Of a stretch of DNA of 27,289 nt, positions 1-5,983 are shown one piece after another. Source of the stretch: Sva-07 sp038321235 (lineage in GTDB: Bacteria > Actinomycetota > Acidimicrobiia > Acidimicrobiales > Ilumatobacteraceae); the NCBI GenBank assembly GCA_038321235.1, contig JBBQEU010000036.1:1-27289 (forward strand). Reading direction: 5' to 3'. The translations under genes and the position numbers were made by a program. The notes beneath the pieces were generated by a model, which saw nothing but the letters and a program-made list of their open reading frames with translations, made no database searches and was not told the origin of the DNA. How positions within the stretch are numbered: position 1 is the first letter of the stretch; the number at the start of each line of letters is the position of its first letter.

Positions 1-1214
1 CCCGCTCCGACGAACTCGGCCACCTCGATCGGTTCGCCGAACATGACCACCGCCCGGCCGCGGGTCTCGACCTTGCTCTCGAACGCCATCCCGATCGGGA
101 CGATCACCACGTTCGGTGCGGTCGGGAGCGCCCCGAGCGCAATGCGAGCGGCGCCTGACTTCACCCGGTCGAGTCCGGCCCGATCGCCCGTGGTGCCCTC
201 GGGGAAGATGGCAACGGTTGCGCCCTGCGCGAGTTCACGGTGACTGGCGTCGAACACCGAGACGTTGTCGCTCGCCCGGTCGCCGTCGCCCGTTCGGTAC
301 ACGGGCAGCACGCCGGCGAGCCACAGGAACGGTCGGGCGACGACCACCTTCCGGAGCGCGGCCTTCGCGAAGAACCGCGGCAACCGGCCGAGCACGGCGG
401 CCACCACGACCGGGTCGACGAAGCCGTTGCCGTGGTTGGCGACGATCAACACCGGTCGGTCGCGGGGGAACCGGTCGCGCCAGCGCGCGTCGACCGATCG
501 GTGGAAGGCCAGGACCAGTCCGCGGGCGGCCAGTCCGATCGTGCGGTCGGTGAAGCGCCGGAACAGGCGTGGCGCACGATCCGGATCGGCGGCGCCGTAC
601 GCACGGTCGACCCACGCGATCGCCACGATCGCCGTCAACGCGTGCCAGAGCCCGTGCGGTTGCAGCCATGACGCTTCGCGACACGCCGGGCTGTCCGGGG
701 TGCCCAACGCCCACATCGCAATGGCGATGGCGCCGAGTGCGAGCAACGGCCACGACCACACGGCCGTCATCGACCTGTGGCGAGCAATCAGCGACGCGAC
801 GACGATGACGGCGACCGCCACCGCAACGGCGATGTTCGTCGCGCCAGGTGCCAGCGACCACACCGCCGCCGAAACGACCATGCCCACGGCCAATCCCACG
901 AGCGACCCGAGATCGGTTCGATCGCGAAGTCGGCCGACGTGCCAGCCGGCCACGAACGCGAGCGCTCCGATCAACGGGACGTCGTGGAGGAACTGGCCGA
1001 AGTCGCTCGCCGCGCCGTGGTAGAGCAGGCTCCCGAATCCTTCGGCGACCGAGATGACGGCAAGGCCGTAGACCGCCCGTGGCAGGCGAGCGCGGCGGAC
1101 CTCCCACGCCAGCACCAGACCAGCGGCGACGTAGACGAGCGAGCTCCAGGCGTTGACGTCCTGCTCGAGCAGCCACTCGTCGCGAAGTTCGCAATCGGAG
1201 GTGCCCGAACTCAC
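1..1214 (-). CDS. Ceramidase-like membrane domain fused to PlsC acyltransferase (partial)
   Basis: Reading from GTG at 1214 (the only start after the in-frame stop upstream), 404 residues are visible and the C-terminus runs off the left edge. Residues about 1-205 are hydrophobic and resemble the alkaline ceramidase/CREST membrane hydrolase family: CE at 8-9, NAWSS near 21-25, GSLLYH (S62, H66), LHD at 76-78 and PHGLWH (H187, H191). The Ser/His spacing of 4 and the paired His spacing of 4 match the metal-site pattern known for alkaline ceramidases. Residues about 215-404 are a PlsC glycerophospholipid acyltransferase: NHGNGFVDP (259-267, catalytic His and Asp), GVLPVYRTGD (301-310), FPEGTTGDR (337-345) and a VPIGMAF block (372-378). 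The acyltransferase assignment is firm. The N-terminal assignment rests on motifs only. The gene starts 13 nt after the stop of its upstream neighbour, suggesting an operon. Substrate is unknown; membrane lipid acylation or remodelling is inferred. Confidence 0.8.
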   Translation of the reverse strand, partial: MSSGTSDCELRDEWLLEQDVNAWSSLVYVAAGLVLAWEVRRARLPRAVYGLAVISVAEGFGSLLYHGAASDFGQFLHDVPLIGALAFVAGWHVGRLRDRTDLGSLVGLAVGMVVSAAVWSLAPGATNIAVAVAVAVIVVASLIARHRSMTAVWSWPLLALGAIAIAMWALGTPDSPACREASWLQPHGLWHALTAIVAIAWVDRAYGAADPDRAPRLFRRFTDRTIGLAARGLVLAFHRSVDARWRDRFPRDRPVLIVANHGNGFVDPVVVAAVLGRLPRFFAKAALRKVVVARPFLWLAGVLPVYRTGDGDRASDNVSVFDASHRELAQGATVAIFPEGTTGDRAGLDRVKSGAARIALGALPTAPNVVIVPIGMAFESKVETRGRAVVMFGEPIEVAEFVGA

Positions 1215-1227
1215 TGCCGCTCGACGG

Positions 1228-1881
1228 TCACGCGTTGGTGGCGGTGGTGGACCTCACACCGGTGGCCCAGGATTCACGAAGTGACTCGCGGCGACGGTCG
1301 ACGTCGGTGAACTGGGCGATGATGCCGGCCACGACGAGTCCGCCGTAGATCACGTACCACCACCAGTCGTCGGCGACGTATTCGGTGGTGTCACCGATGT
1401 CGAAGTCGGCCACGTCGACGGTTCCGAACAGCAGCATCAGCCCAGCGACGATCGTGCTCGCACCGGCAAGCGCGGTGAGGACGGTGAGCAGCACCATCGG
1501 CAGGTCGCCGACGATGGCAACGAACGCCAGCACGACGGCGAGCACCACACCACTCAGCACGATCACCCACGACCACGTGACTCCGAGCACCACCATCAAG
1601 CTGGTGCCGAGCACGAACCCGATCCCCATCATGCCGATGATCACCGACACCTCGTAGTAGAGGTAGGCGATCACGCCGAACACGAGGCCGAGGCCGAGGC
1701 CGACGAACCAGCCGAGCGCGTTGCCCAGGAATCCGGCGTCGCCCGACACGATGGCGGCGCCCAGCATGAACCCGGCGAACGCCCCCCACACCGGGATCAC
1801 CAGGCGCATGGCGAGATAGCCACGGAAACAGAACACGGCGCCCGTGAGCAGGGCGATGATGCCGACGACGATGTCACTCAT
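1228..1881 (-). CDS. DUF4203/TMEM198-like multi-pass membrane protein
   Basis: A 217-residue protein made almost wholly of hydrophobic helices, about seven, with Gly-rich helix-helix packing stretches (for example GLGLGLVFGV). This arrangement resembles DUF4203/TMEM198-type membrane proteins, whose bacterial function is unknown. The C-terminal 25 residues are charged (DVDRRRESLRESW) and probably cytosolic. I start at ATG 1881 because the hydrophobic core begins right after it (MSDIVVGIIALL), and an AAGTGT hexamer lies 6 nt upstream; the longer open frame to 2094 encodes a non-hydrophobic, Arg-rich extension that runs antisense into the stress protein gene. It lies just upstream of the ceramidase-PlsC gene on the same strand and is probably co-transcribed. 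Confidence 0.75.
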   Translation of the reverse strand: MSDIVVGIIALLTGAVFCFRGYLAMRLVIPVWGAFAGFMLGAAIVSGDAGFLGNALGWFVGLGLGLVFGVIAYLYYEVSVIIGMMGIGFVLGTSLMVVLGVTWSWVIVLSGVVLAVVLAFVAIVGDLPMVLLTVLTALAGASTIVAGLMLLFGTVDVADFDIGDTTEYVADDWWWYVIYGGLVVAGIIAQFTDVDRRRESLRESWATGVRSTTATNA

Positions 1882-1887
1882 GGCCAC

Positions 1888-1893
1888 ACACTT
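1888..1893 (-). promoter_or_regulatory. Possible -10 box (AAGTGT) of the DUF4203-like gene
   Basis: The hexamer matches the loose NANNNT form and lies 6 nt upstream of ATG 1881, which would place transcription start at the start codon. The first base is not the canonical T, so this is weaker than the TANNNT cases. Confidence 0.3.
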
Positions 1894-1928
1894 GCAGAGC
1901 AGTCCGGCCCTGGCGTGGTCATCGCCGA

Positions 1929-1944
1929 GGCGCGAGACTGCGTG
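1929..1944 (+). repeat. 16-bp element GGCGCGAGACTGCGTG, copy 1
   Basis: This 16-mer is identical to 7547-7562. Both copies end 1-2 nt before a plus-strand start codon (ATG 1946 and GTG 7565). It contains GAGACT (1934-1939), a NANNNT hexamer 6 nt upstream of the ATG, so the most economical reading is a shared core promoter for leaderless transcripts. A shared regulator site is the alternative. Confidence 0.5.
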
Positions 1945-1945
1945 C

Positions 1946-2398
1946 ATGGCTGCTTCCACCGTCCTCCTTTGCACCGACGGCTCCGATCTTGCGCTGAGCG
2001 CGATCCGCCAAGGTCTCGACCTGCTCGCCCTGCCCGATCGGATCGTGGTGTTGTCGGTCGCGCCGCCGATCGATCCGAGCCTCGTCACCGGCACCGGATT
2101 CGCCGGTGGCGTGATGACCTACGACGAGCGGAACGACCTCGTCGAGGCGCAACGTGGCGAGGCGCATGCGCACCTCGACGACACTGTGCGCGAACTCGGA
2201 CTGGGGGGCGCTGAGACGATGGTGGTGCTCGGCGACGCCGGCCATGAGATCTGCATGCTCGCCGAGACGTTGCCGGCGAGCGTGGTGGTGTTGGGTACAC
2301 ACGGCCGTAGCGGCATCAAGCGAGCGATCATGGGCTCGACGTCGGACTACGTCGTGCGGAACTGCGTCTGCCCCGTGCTGGTGCAGGGCGCCGGCTGA
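1946..2398 (+). CDS. Universal stress protein (UspA family)
   Basis: A 150-residue single-domain Usp protein, the usual length. It opens with the beta-strand STVLLCTDGSD, whose Asp normally contacts nucleotide, and ends with GTHGRSGIKRAIMGSTSDYV, which fits the ATP-binding signature G-2x-G-9x-G(S/T). It is therefore likely of the nucleotide-binding Usp class, cytosolic, and involved in stress or dormancy responses; the exact role is not predictable. ATG 1946 is chosen because the family N-terminus begins there and a GAGACT hexamer lies 6 nt upstream; an in-frame ATG at 1844 would add an unrelated 34-residue extension across the divergent promoter. It is divergent from the membrane protein gene, with 64 bp between them. 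Confidence 0.93.
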   Translation: MAASTVLLCTDGSDLALSAIRQGLDLLALPDRIVVLSVAPPIDPSLVTGTGFAGGVMTYDERNDLVEAQRGEAHAHLDDTVRELGLGGAETMVVLGDAGHEICMLAETLPASVVVLGTHGRSGIKRAIMGSTSDYVVRNCVCPVLVQGAG

Positions 2399-2427
2399 CG
2401 ACCGGCGGTCTCCTGGGTGTCGGAAGC

Positions 2428-2928
2428 TCAGCAGGTGATGTCGAACGCCACGCTCCCCGCTTCGAACTCGGCTGTACCCCGGACGCTCGAGCCGTCGATC
2501 TCGTAGTCGTCGACCACCGTCGAGTCGGCGCCGACAGCTGCGCTGGCGACGTCCTGCAGCACGTTGAAGGCAAAGGTCCGATCGTCGAGCACTGCGACGA
2601 TGTCGACCGAGCCGTCGCGATCGGCGGGATCGACCACACACGAGGTGAAGTCGCCTCCGTCGGCTTCCAAGCCGTCGACCGGGTACACCTCCTCGGCCAC
2701 CGACACCGTGCCGAACGGAGGCACTGCACCCGTGGGAGCAGTCGACTCCGACAGCGCTGGCGACTCGACGGTGGCTCCCGGAACCGAGCCGAAGTCTTCG
2801 TTCAGGTCACCGCGCTCGTCCGTGAGGCCGTCGTCGGAGCTGCAGGCCGTGACGGTGCCGACGAGAGCAAAGGCGGCGAGGAGGCCCGCTGCGCGTCGAC
2901 AGCGGCTCCGATCGTGTTGGTATCGCAT
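2428..2928 (-). CDS. Secreted lipoprotein, LpqH (19 kDa antigen)-like
   Basis: A 166-residue protein with a basic N-terminus, a hydrophobic stretch (AAGLLAAFALVGTV) and a lipobox-like VTAC with Cys29 as the lipid anchor, followed by an acidic Ser-rich linker. The mature domain has one Cys in FTSCVVDP and a terminal Cys in VAFDITC. A final strand ending in Cys, paired with a Cys early in the domain, is the pattern of the mycobacterial LpqH/LppE lipoprotein fold, where the two form a disulfide. The overall similarity is weak, so the family call is tentative while the lipoprotein call is good. It is convergent with usp, 29 bp apart. I see no -10 hexamer at the leaderless distance; a weak GAGG lies just before the ATG. 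Confidence 0.75.
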   Translation of the reverse strand: MRYQHDRSRCRRAAGLLAAFALVGTVTACSSDDGLTDERGDLNEDFGSVPGATVESPALSESTAPTGAVPPFGTVSVAEEVYPVDGLEADGGDFTSCVVDPADRDGSVDIVAVLDDRTFAFNVLQDVASAAVGADSTVVDDYEIDGSSVRGTAEFEAGSVAFDITC

Positions 2929-3087
2929 GCCTCGGCCTGCCCGGCGTCGCTGCCATGGAAACGTGGTGGTGCGTCACGGTCAGACGACCGAGTGACTGAG
3001 CTGACCACCTTGGCCTTCGCTGCCAGGTACTCGGTTGTGTACGACGAACGTGGGCGCCGACGCTGAACCGAGCAGCACCGACTGCGG

Positions 3088-3093
3088 TAACGT
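3088..3093 (+). promoter_or_regulatory. -10 box TAACGT of a leaderless mini-ORF
   Basis: TAACGT fits TANNNT and lies 6 nt upstream of GTG 3100, which opens a 15-codon frame ending in the start codon of the aminohydrolase gene. Confidence 0.45.
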
Positions 3094-3099
3094 GCTTTC

Positions 3100-3147
3100 G
3101 TGCTCATTCCGGGAATGGTCGCGTGTATGACCGAGGTCCCGACGTGA
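3100..3147 (+). CDS. Possible leaderless 15-codon leader ORF upstream of the aminohydrolase
   Basis: GTG at 3100 lies 6 nt after TAACGT and reads 15 codons (V/M-L-I-P-G-M-V-A-C-M-T-E-V-P-T) to a TGA at 3145-3147. That TGA overlaps the GTG start at 3144 as GTGA, so terminating ribosomes would be placed on the enzyme start. A GAGGT sequence at 3133-3137, within this ORF, is well spaced for GTG 3144. The peptide has no recognisable family. The arrangement is seen directly; its translation and coupling role are inference. Confidence 0.35.
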   Translation: MLIPGMVACMTEVPT

Positions 3148-4190
3148 CGAGTTCACAGGACCCGGTGGTTGCTGACACCACGCCCGGGCTGGTGTGCGCC
3201 CACCACCACCTCTACTCGGCGCTGGCACGAGGGATGCCGTCGCCGCCGAGCACGCCGACGTCGTTCCTCGCTGTGCTCGAGCAGGTCTGGTGGCGGCTCG
3301 ACACTGCACTCGATCTCGACATGCTGGAAGCGTCGGCCAAACTCGGTGCGCTCGAAGCGCTCGAAGCGGGCTGCACGGCGATCGTCGATCATCACGAGTC
3401 GCCGAACGCGATCGAGGGTTCGTTGAGCGTGATCGCCGACGCCTGCGCCGAGGTCGGGGTGCGGGTCGTGACCTGCTATGGCGTCACCGATCGCCACGGG
3501 GCTGATGGCGCTCGTCGTGGGCTGGAGGAGAACGACCGATTCCTACGCGAGGGCGGGCGGGGGATGGTCGGCGTGCACGCCGCGTTCACGTGCTCCGACG
3601 ACACGCTGGCCGCGGCGGCCGAACTCGCCTCGACGCATGGTGTCGGCGTCCACATCCACGTCGCCGAGGGGCCCGATGATGCCGGTGCGGTCGATCGGCT
3701 CGCTGGTCTGGCGACCGACGATTGGTTGCTGATCCACGGTGTGCACCTGCCCGACGATCACGGCCTGAGCGGCACGATCGTGCACAACCCCCGCTCGAAC
3801 ATGAACAACTCGGTCGGCTACGCCCGGCCCGTGCGGTTCGCCAATGCGGTGGCGCTCGGCACCGACGGGATCGGCGCCGACATGCTCGCCGAGTTCCAGC
3901 TCGCGTTCGTCGCCGCCCGAGCCGCCGACGTCATGTTCAGCCCCGACACGGCGTGGTCGTGGCTCGAGCAGGGCTGGGCACTCGTCCCCGAAGCCCGCAT
4001 CGATCGGGTCACCTGGTCGTATTCGCCGATGGATCCGTGGCACCTCGCGTACACCCCGACCGTGCACGCGATCGACGTCGACATCGACGGCGAACCTGCC
4101 CTGCGCAACGGTGACGCAACCCGGGTCGACGCGGCCGAGATTCGGGCCAAGGCCGCCGAACAAGCGTCCCGCCTCCACTCCCGCCTCTGA
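3144..4190 (+). CDS. SsnA-like aminohydrolase (amidohydrolase superfamily)
   Basis: A 348-residue metal-dependent hydrolase of the cytosine deaminase/TRZ-ATZ group, closest in motif order to SsnA. Visible are HxH at H20-H22 in PGLVCAHHHLYS, DHHESPNAIEG (82-92), VHIHVAEG (H172), LIHGVHL (H198, H201), VHNPRSNMNNSVG (213-225) and GTDGIGADM with catalytic Asp241. SsnA-type enzymes are usually about 440 residues with an N-terminal beta-sandwich segment; here the barrel starts almost at once, so about 60 residues are absent. The C-terminus with PTVHAIDVDIDGEPALRNG retains part of the sandwich. GTG 3144 is chosen for its GAGGT at 6 nt; GTG 3123 is the alternative. The natural substrate is unknown, though deamination or hydrolysis of a purine-like or other cyclic amidine ring is expected. 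No xanthine dehydrogenase genes lie nearby. Confidence 0.85.
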   Translation: MTSSQDPVVADTTPGLVCAHHHLYSALARGMPSPPSTPTSFLAVLEQVWWRLDTALDLDMLEASAKLGALEALEAGCTAIVDHHESPNAIEGSLSVIADACAEVGVRVVTCYGVTDRHGADGARRGLEENDRFLREGGRGMVGVHAAFTCSDDTLAAAAELASTHGVGVHIHVAEGPDDAGAVDRLAGLATDDWLLIHGVHLPDDHGLSGTIVHNPRSNMNNSVGYARPVRFANAVALGTDGIGADMLAEFQLAFVAARAADVMFSPDTAWSWLEQGWALVPEARIDRVTWSYSPMDPWHLAYTPTVHAIDVDIDGEPALRNGDATRVDAAEIRAKAAEQASRLHSRL

Positions 4191-4193
4191 CAC

Positions 4194-4226
4194 GATCACC
4201 CCTCAGGTCCGAGCCCTGGCGTGATC
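4194..4226. terminator. Weak inverted repeat between convergent genes
   Basis: GATCAC (4194-4199) and GTGATC (4221-4226) form six-base arms around a 21-nt loop, between the stops of the aminohydrolase and the L,D-transpeptidase. There is no T-run. Low confidence. Confidence 0.2.
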
Positions 4227-5235
4227 AGGTGACGACGACGGTGGTGCCGACGTCGGCGAATGCCCAGAGGAACTTCGCGTCGAGGTCGTTCTGGCGTTGG
4301 CAGCCGCCGGACAGGCGGGTGCCGAGTTCGGCGTCGGTCTGATAGGCCGAGTTGTCGGACACGGCGCGGGGGATGCCGTGGAAGCCGATGTGGCCGATTT
4401 CGGTTTGCTGGTAGCGGATCATGTTCGGCAGGAACGCTTGGCCGTTCCACGCCGTCGACATCTCCGACTTGCTGTACACGGTGTGGGTGCCAGGCGCTTC
4501 GTTGCTGTACTTCGAGCCCGACACGAGCCACGACCGTACGACCTGCTCGTTGCCGTCGACCGCCCACGCCCGCTGACCTGCACGGTCGTAGACCACGCGG
4601 CGTCCCGAGCCTGACTCGGCGGGCAGCGGCGGGGCGTCATCTCCGGTCGTGGCGACCGGCGACAGATAGAAGCCGGTCGAGTCCGGTGTGTTCGGTGGTG
4701 GGGGAGGGGTACGCACGACGAGGGAGTCCTCGTCGGGCCAGATGTCGAGTTCGAGTGCGCTCTCGCGTCCGACGACACCATCGATGAACAGCCCGGTCTC
4801 CTCTTGGAACGCCATCACGGCGGCGAGGGTGGGGTCGTCGAAGTCACCGTCGATCTCGCCGTCGTAGAACCTCGCGTCGGCCAACGCCGATTGCAGGCAC
4901 TCGACGCCCTCGCCCTGCGACGTGAGACGGATCGAGAGCGCACCGATCGTGCATCCCCCGTCGGCTCGTTCGGCGACGTCGGACTCGAGCGGTGCCGTCG
5001 GCTCGACTTCGTTCTGGCCGAGGTCTCCTTCGAGGTCGGGCAGCGCGAGCCCGACCGGGGAGATCTCCGCTCCGTCGCCGTTGGCCGGTCCGGAGGCGCC
5101 ATCGGCCGACATCGCGATCGAGTCGACCGGCGCGTCGTCGGCGGTCGTCACGGCGCCCACGGCGGCAGCGGCGAGCACCGTACCGAGCGCCAGACCGACG
5201 CCGAGGCGTCGCCGGCGGTCGGGAGCTGAGGTCAT
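4225..5235 (-). CDS. Exported L,D-transpeptidase with peptidoglycan-binding domain
   Basis: A 336-residue protein that would act in the cell wall. Residues 7-30 form a signal peptide or anchor (Arg-rich start, then LGVGLALGTVLAAAAVGAV). Residues about 95-165 are a PG_binding_1 domain (LTSQGEGVECLQSAL, IDGDFDDPTLAAVMAFQ). A Pro-rich linker at 176-184 leads to a YkuD-type catalytic domain (about 211-336) with GFHGIP (His286) and LSGGCQR (Cys312). The usual family motif is SHGCxR; here the His before Gly-Cys is Gly, a visible departure although the Cys and Arg remain. Such enzymes make 3-3 cross-links or attach proteins to peptidoglycan. The start ATG 5235 sits 8 nt after a TAACCT hexamer and begins the signal sequence; the longer upstream frame antisense to other genes is rejected. 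Confidence 0.9.
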   Translation of the reverse strand: MTSAPDRRRRLGVGLALGTVLAAAAVGAVTTADDAPVDSIAMSADGASGPANGDGAEISPVGLALPDLEGDLGQNEVEPTAPLESDVAERADGGCTIGALSIRLTSQGEGVECLQSALADARFYDGEIDGDFDDPTLAAVMAFQEETGLFIDGVVGRESALELDIWPDEDSLVVRTPPPPPNTPDSTGFYLSPVATTGDDAPPLPAESGSGRRVVYDRAGQRAWAVDGNEQVVRSWLVSGSKYSNEAPGTHTVYSKSEMSTAWNGQAFLPNMIRYQQTEIGHIGFHGIPRAVSDNSAYQTDAELGTRLSGGCQRQNDLDAKFLWAFADVGTTVVVT

Positions 5236-5243
5236 GTCATGCA

Positions 5244-5249
5244 AGGTTA
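5244..5249 (-). promoter_or_regulatory. -10 box TAACCT of the L,D-transpeptidase gene
   Basis: TANNNT hexamer 8 nt upstream of ATG 5235 on the minus strand; leaderless geometry. Confidence 0.45.
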
Positions 5250-5270
5250 CCGAGCTCGGGGTGCCGACGG

Positions 5271-5618
5271 TCAGCGCGAGACGGTGACGACGATCGCCGC
5301 GATCAGTCCGGCGCCCGTTCCGGCGATGGTGGCGAGCCCGACCCAATGGGTCGCAGACGGATGCACCACGCCCGTGCCGCGGCGCAACGTGCCGTGGAGC
5401 TGCTCGTAGTGGGCCCCCGACCACACCAGCAACACGGAGCCGAACGTCACCTGCACCATGCCGCCGGCGGCCAGCAGCCAGAAGGATTCGGTGGCGGCGA
5501 ACCGGCTCAGTACGAGCCCGGCGACCATCATCGAGATCGCCGTGCGTTCCCACGCCAGCGACGTGCGTTCGTGTTGCAACCCGGCGTCGAACACCGTGGT
5601 GGGTCGTTGATCGTTCAC
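5271..5618 (-). CDS. DUF202 family membrane protein
   Basis: A 115-residue protein with the DUF202 signature near the N-terminus (LQHERTSLAWERTAISMMVAG, where ERT-W-RT is the conserved core) and three predicted membrane helices (about 25-45, 50-70, 90-113). DUF202 proteins are small inner-membrane proteins of unknown function, often in pairs. GTG 5618 overlaps the TGA of the upstream DUF202 gene as GTGA, so translational coupling is likely and the start is well supported. It is the last gene of a three-gene operon headed by the WS/DGAT acyltransferase. Confidence 0.85.
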   Translation of the reverse strand: MNDQRPTTVFDAGLQHERTSLAWERTAISMMVAGLVLSRFAATESFWLLAAGGMVQVTFGSVLLVWSGAHYEQLHGTLRRGTGVVHPSATHWVGLATIAGTGAGLIAAIVVTVSR

Positions 5619-5983
5619 GCCCGGTCGACCACCAGGACGACAGCGGCCACGATCGCCACGACGGCGGTGCCGACGGCCATCATCATCGGCAGGCGTGACG
5701 TCGGGAGGGGTTGGTTCAGTCGCATCGAGCGCTCGTTGAGGGCCCACCGCCGGTAGGCGCTCGCCGCGGTGGCGAAGCTCAACGCGAGCAGCAAGACGCC
5801 GAGGGCTTCGCCCCCACGGAACTCGTCGAGCAGGCTGACGGCGGCGAGGCCACCGGCGGCGAGCGCGAGCGCAGTACGGATCCACGCCAGGAAGGTCCGC
5901 TCGTTGGCGAGCGTGAACCGGTAGTCGGGCTCGGTACCGACTCGTCGCGGATCGGGTGGGAAGACTCGGTCGCGCACCGTCAC
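5615..5983 (-). CDS. YidH-like DUF202 membrane protein
   Basis: A 122-residue paralogue of the downstream DUF202 protein, closer to the YidH type: DYRFTLANERTFLAWIRTAL carries the conserved ANERTFLAW-RT core, followed by helices at about 44-60, 65-80 and 100-120. GTG 5983 overlaps the TGA of the acyltransferase gene (GTGA at 5983-5980), which fixes the start; the longer frame to 6031 would overlap the acyltransferase coding end by about 50 nt. Function unknown; pairing of two DUF202 proteins is common and suggests a hetero-oligomer. Confidence 0.85.
   Translation of the reverse strand: MTVRDRVFPPDPRRVGTEPDYRFTLANERTFLAWIRTALALAAGGLAAVSLLDEFRGGEALGVLLLALSFATAASAYRRWALNERSMRLNQPLPTSRLPMMMAVGTAVVAIVAAVVLVVDRA

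Noticed and set aside
2973..2996. Imperfect inverted repeat GTCACGGTC / GACCGAGTGAC upstream of the LpqH-like gene
   Set aside because: The arms pair only with a 2-nt bulge and are short; not distinguishable from chance at this GC content.
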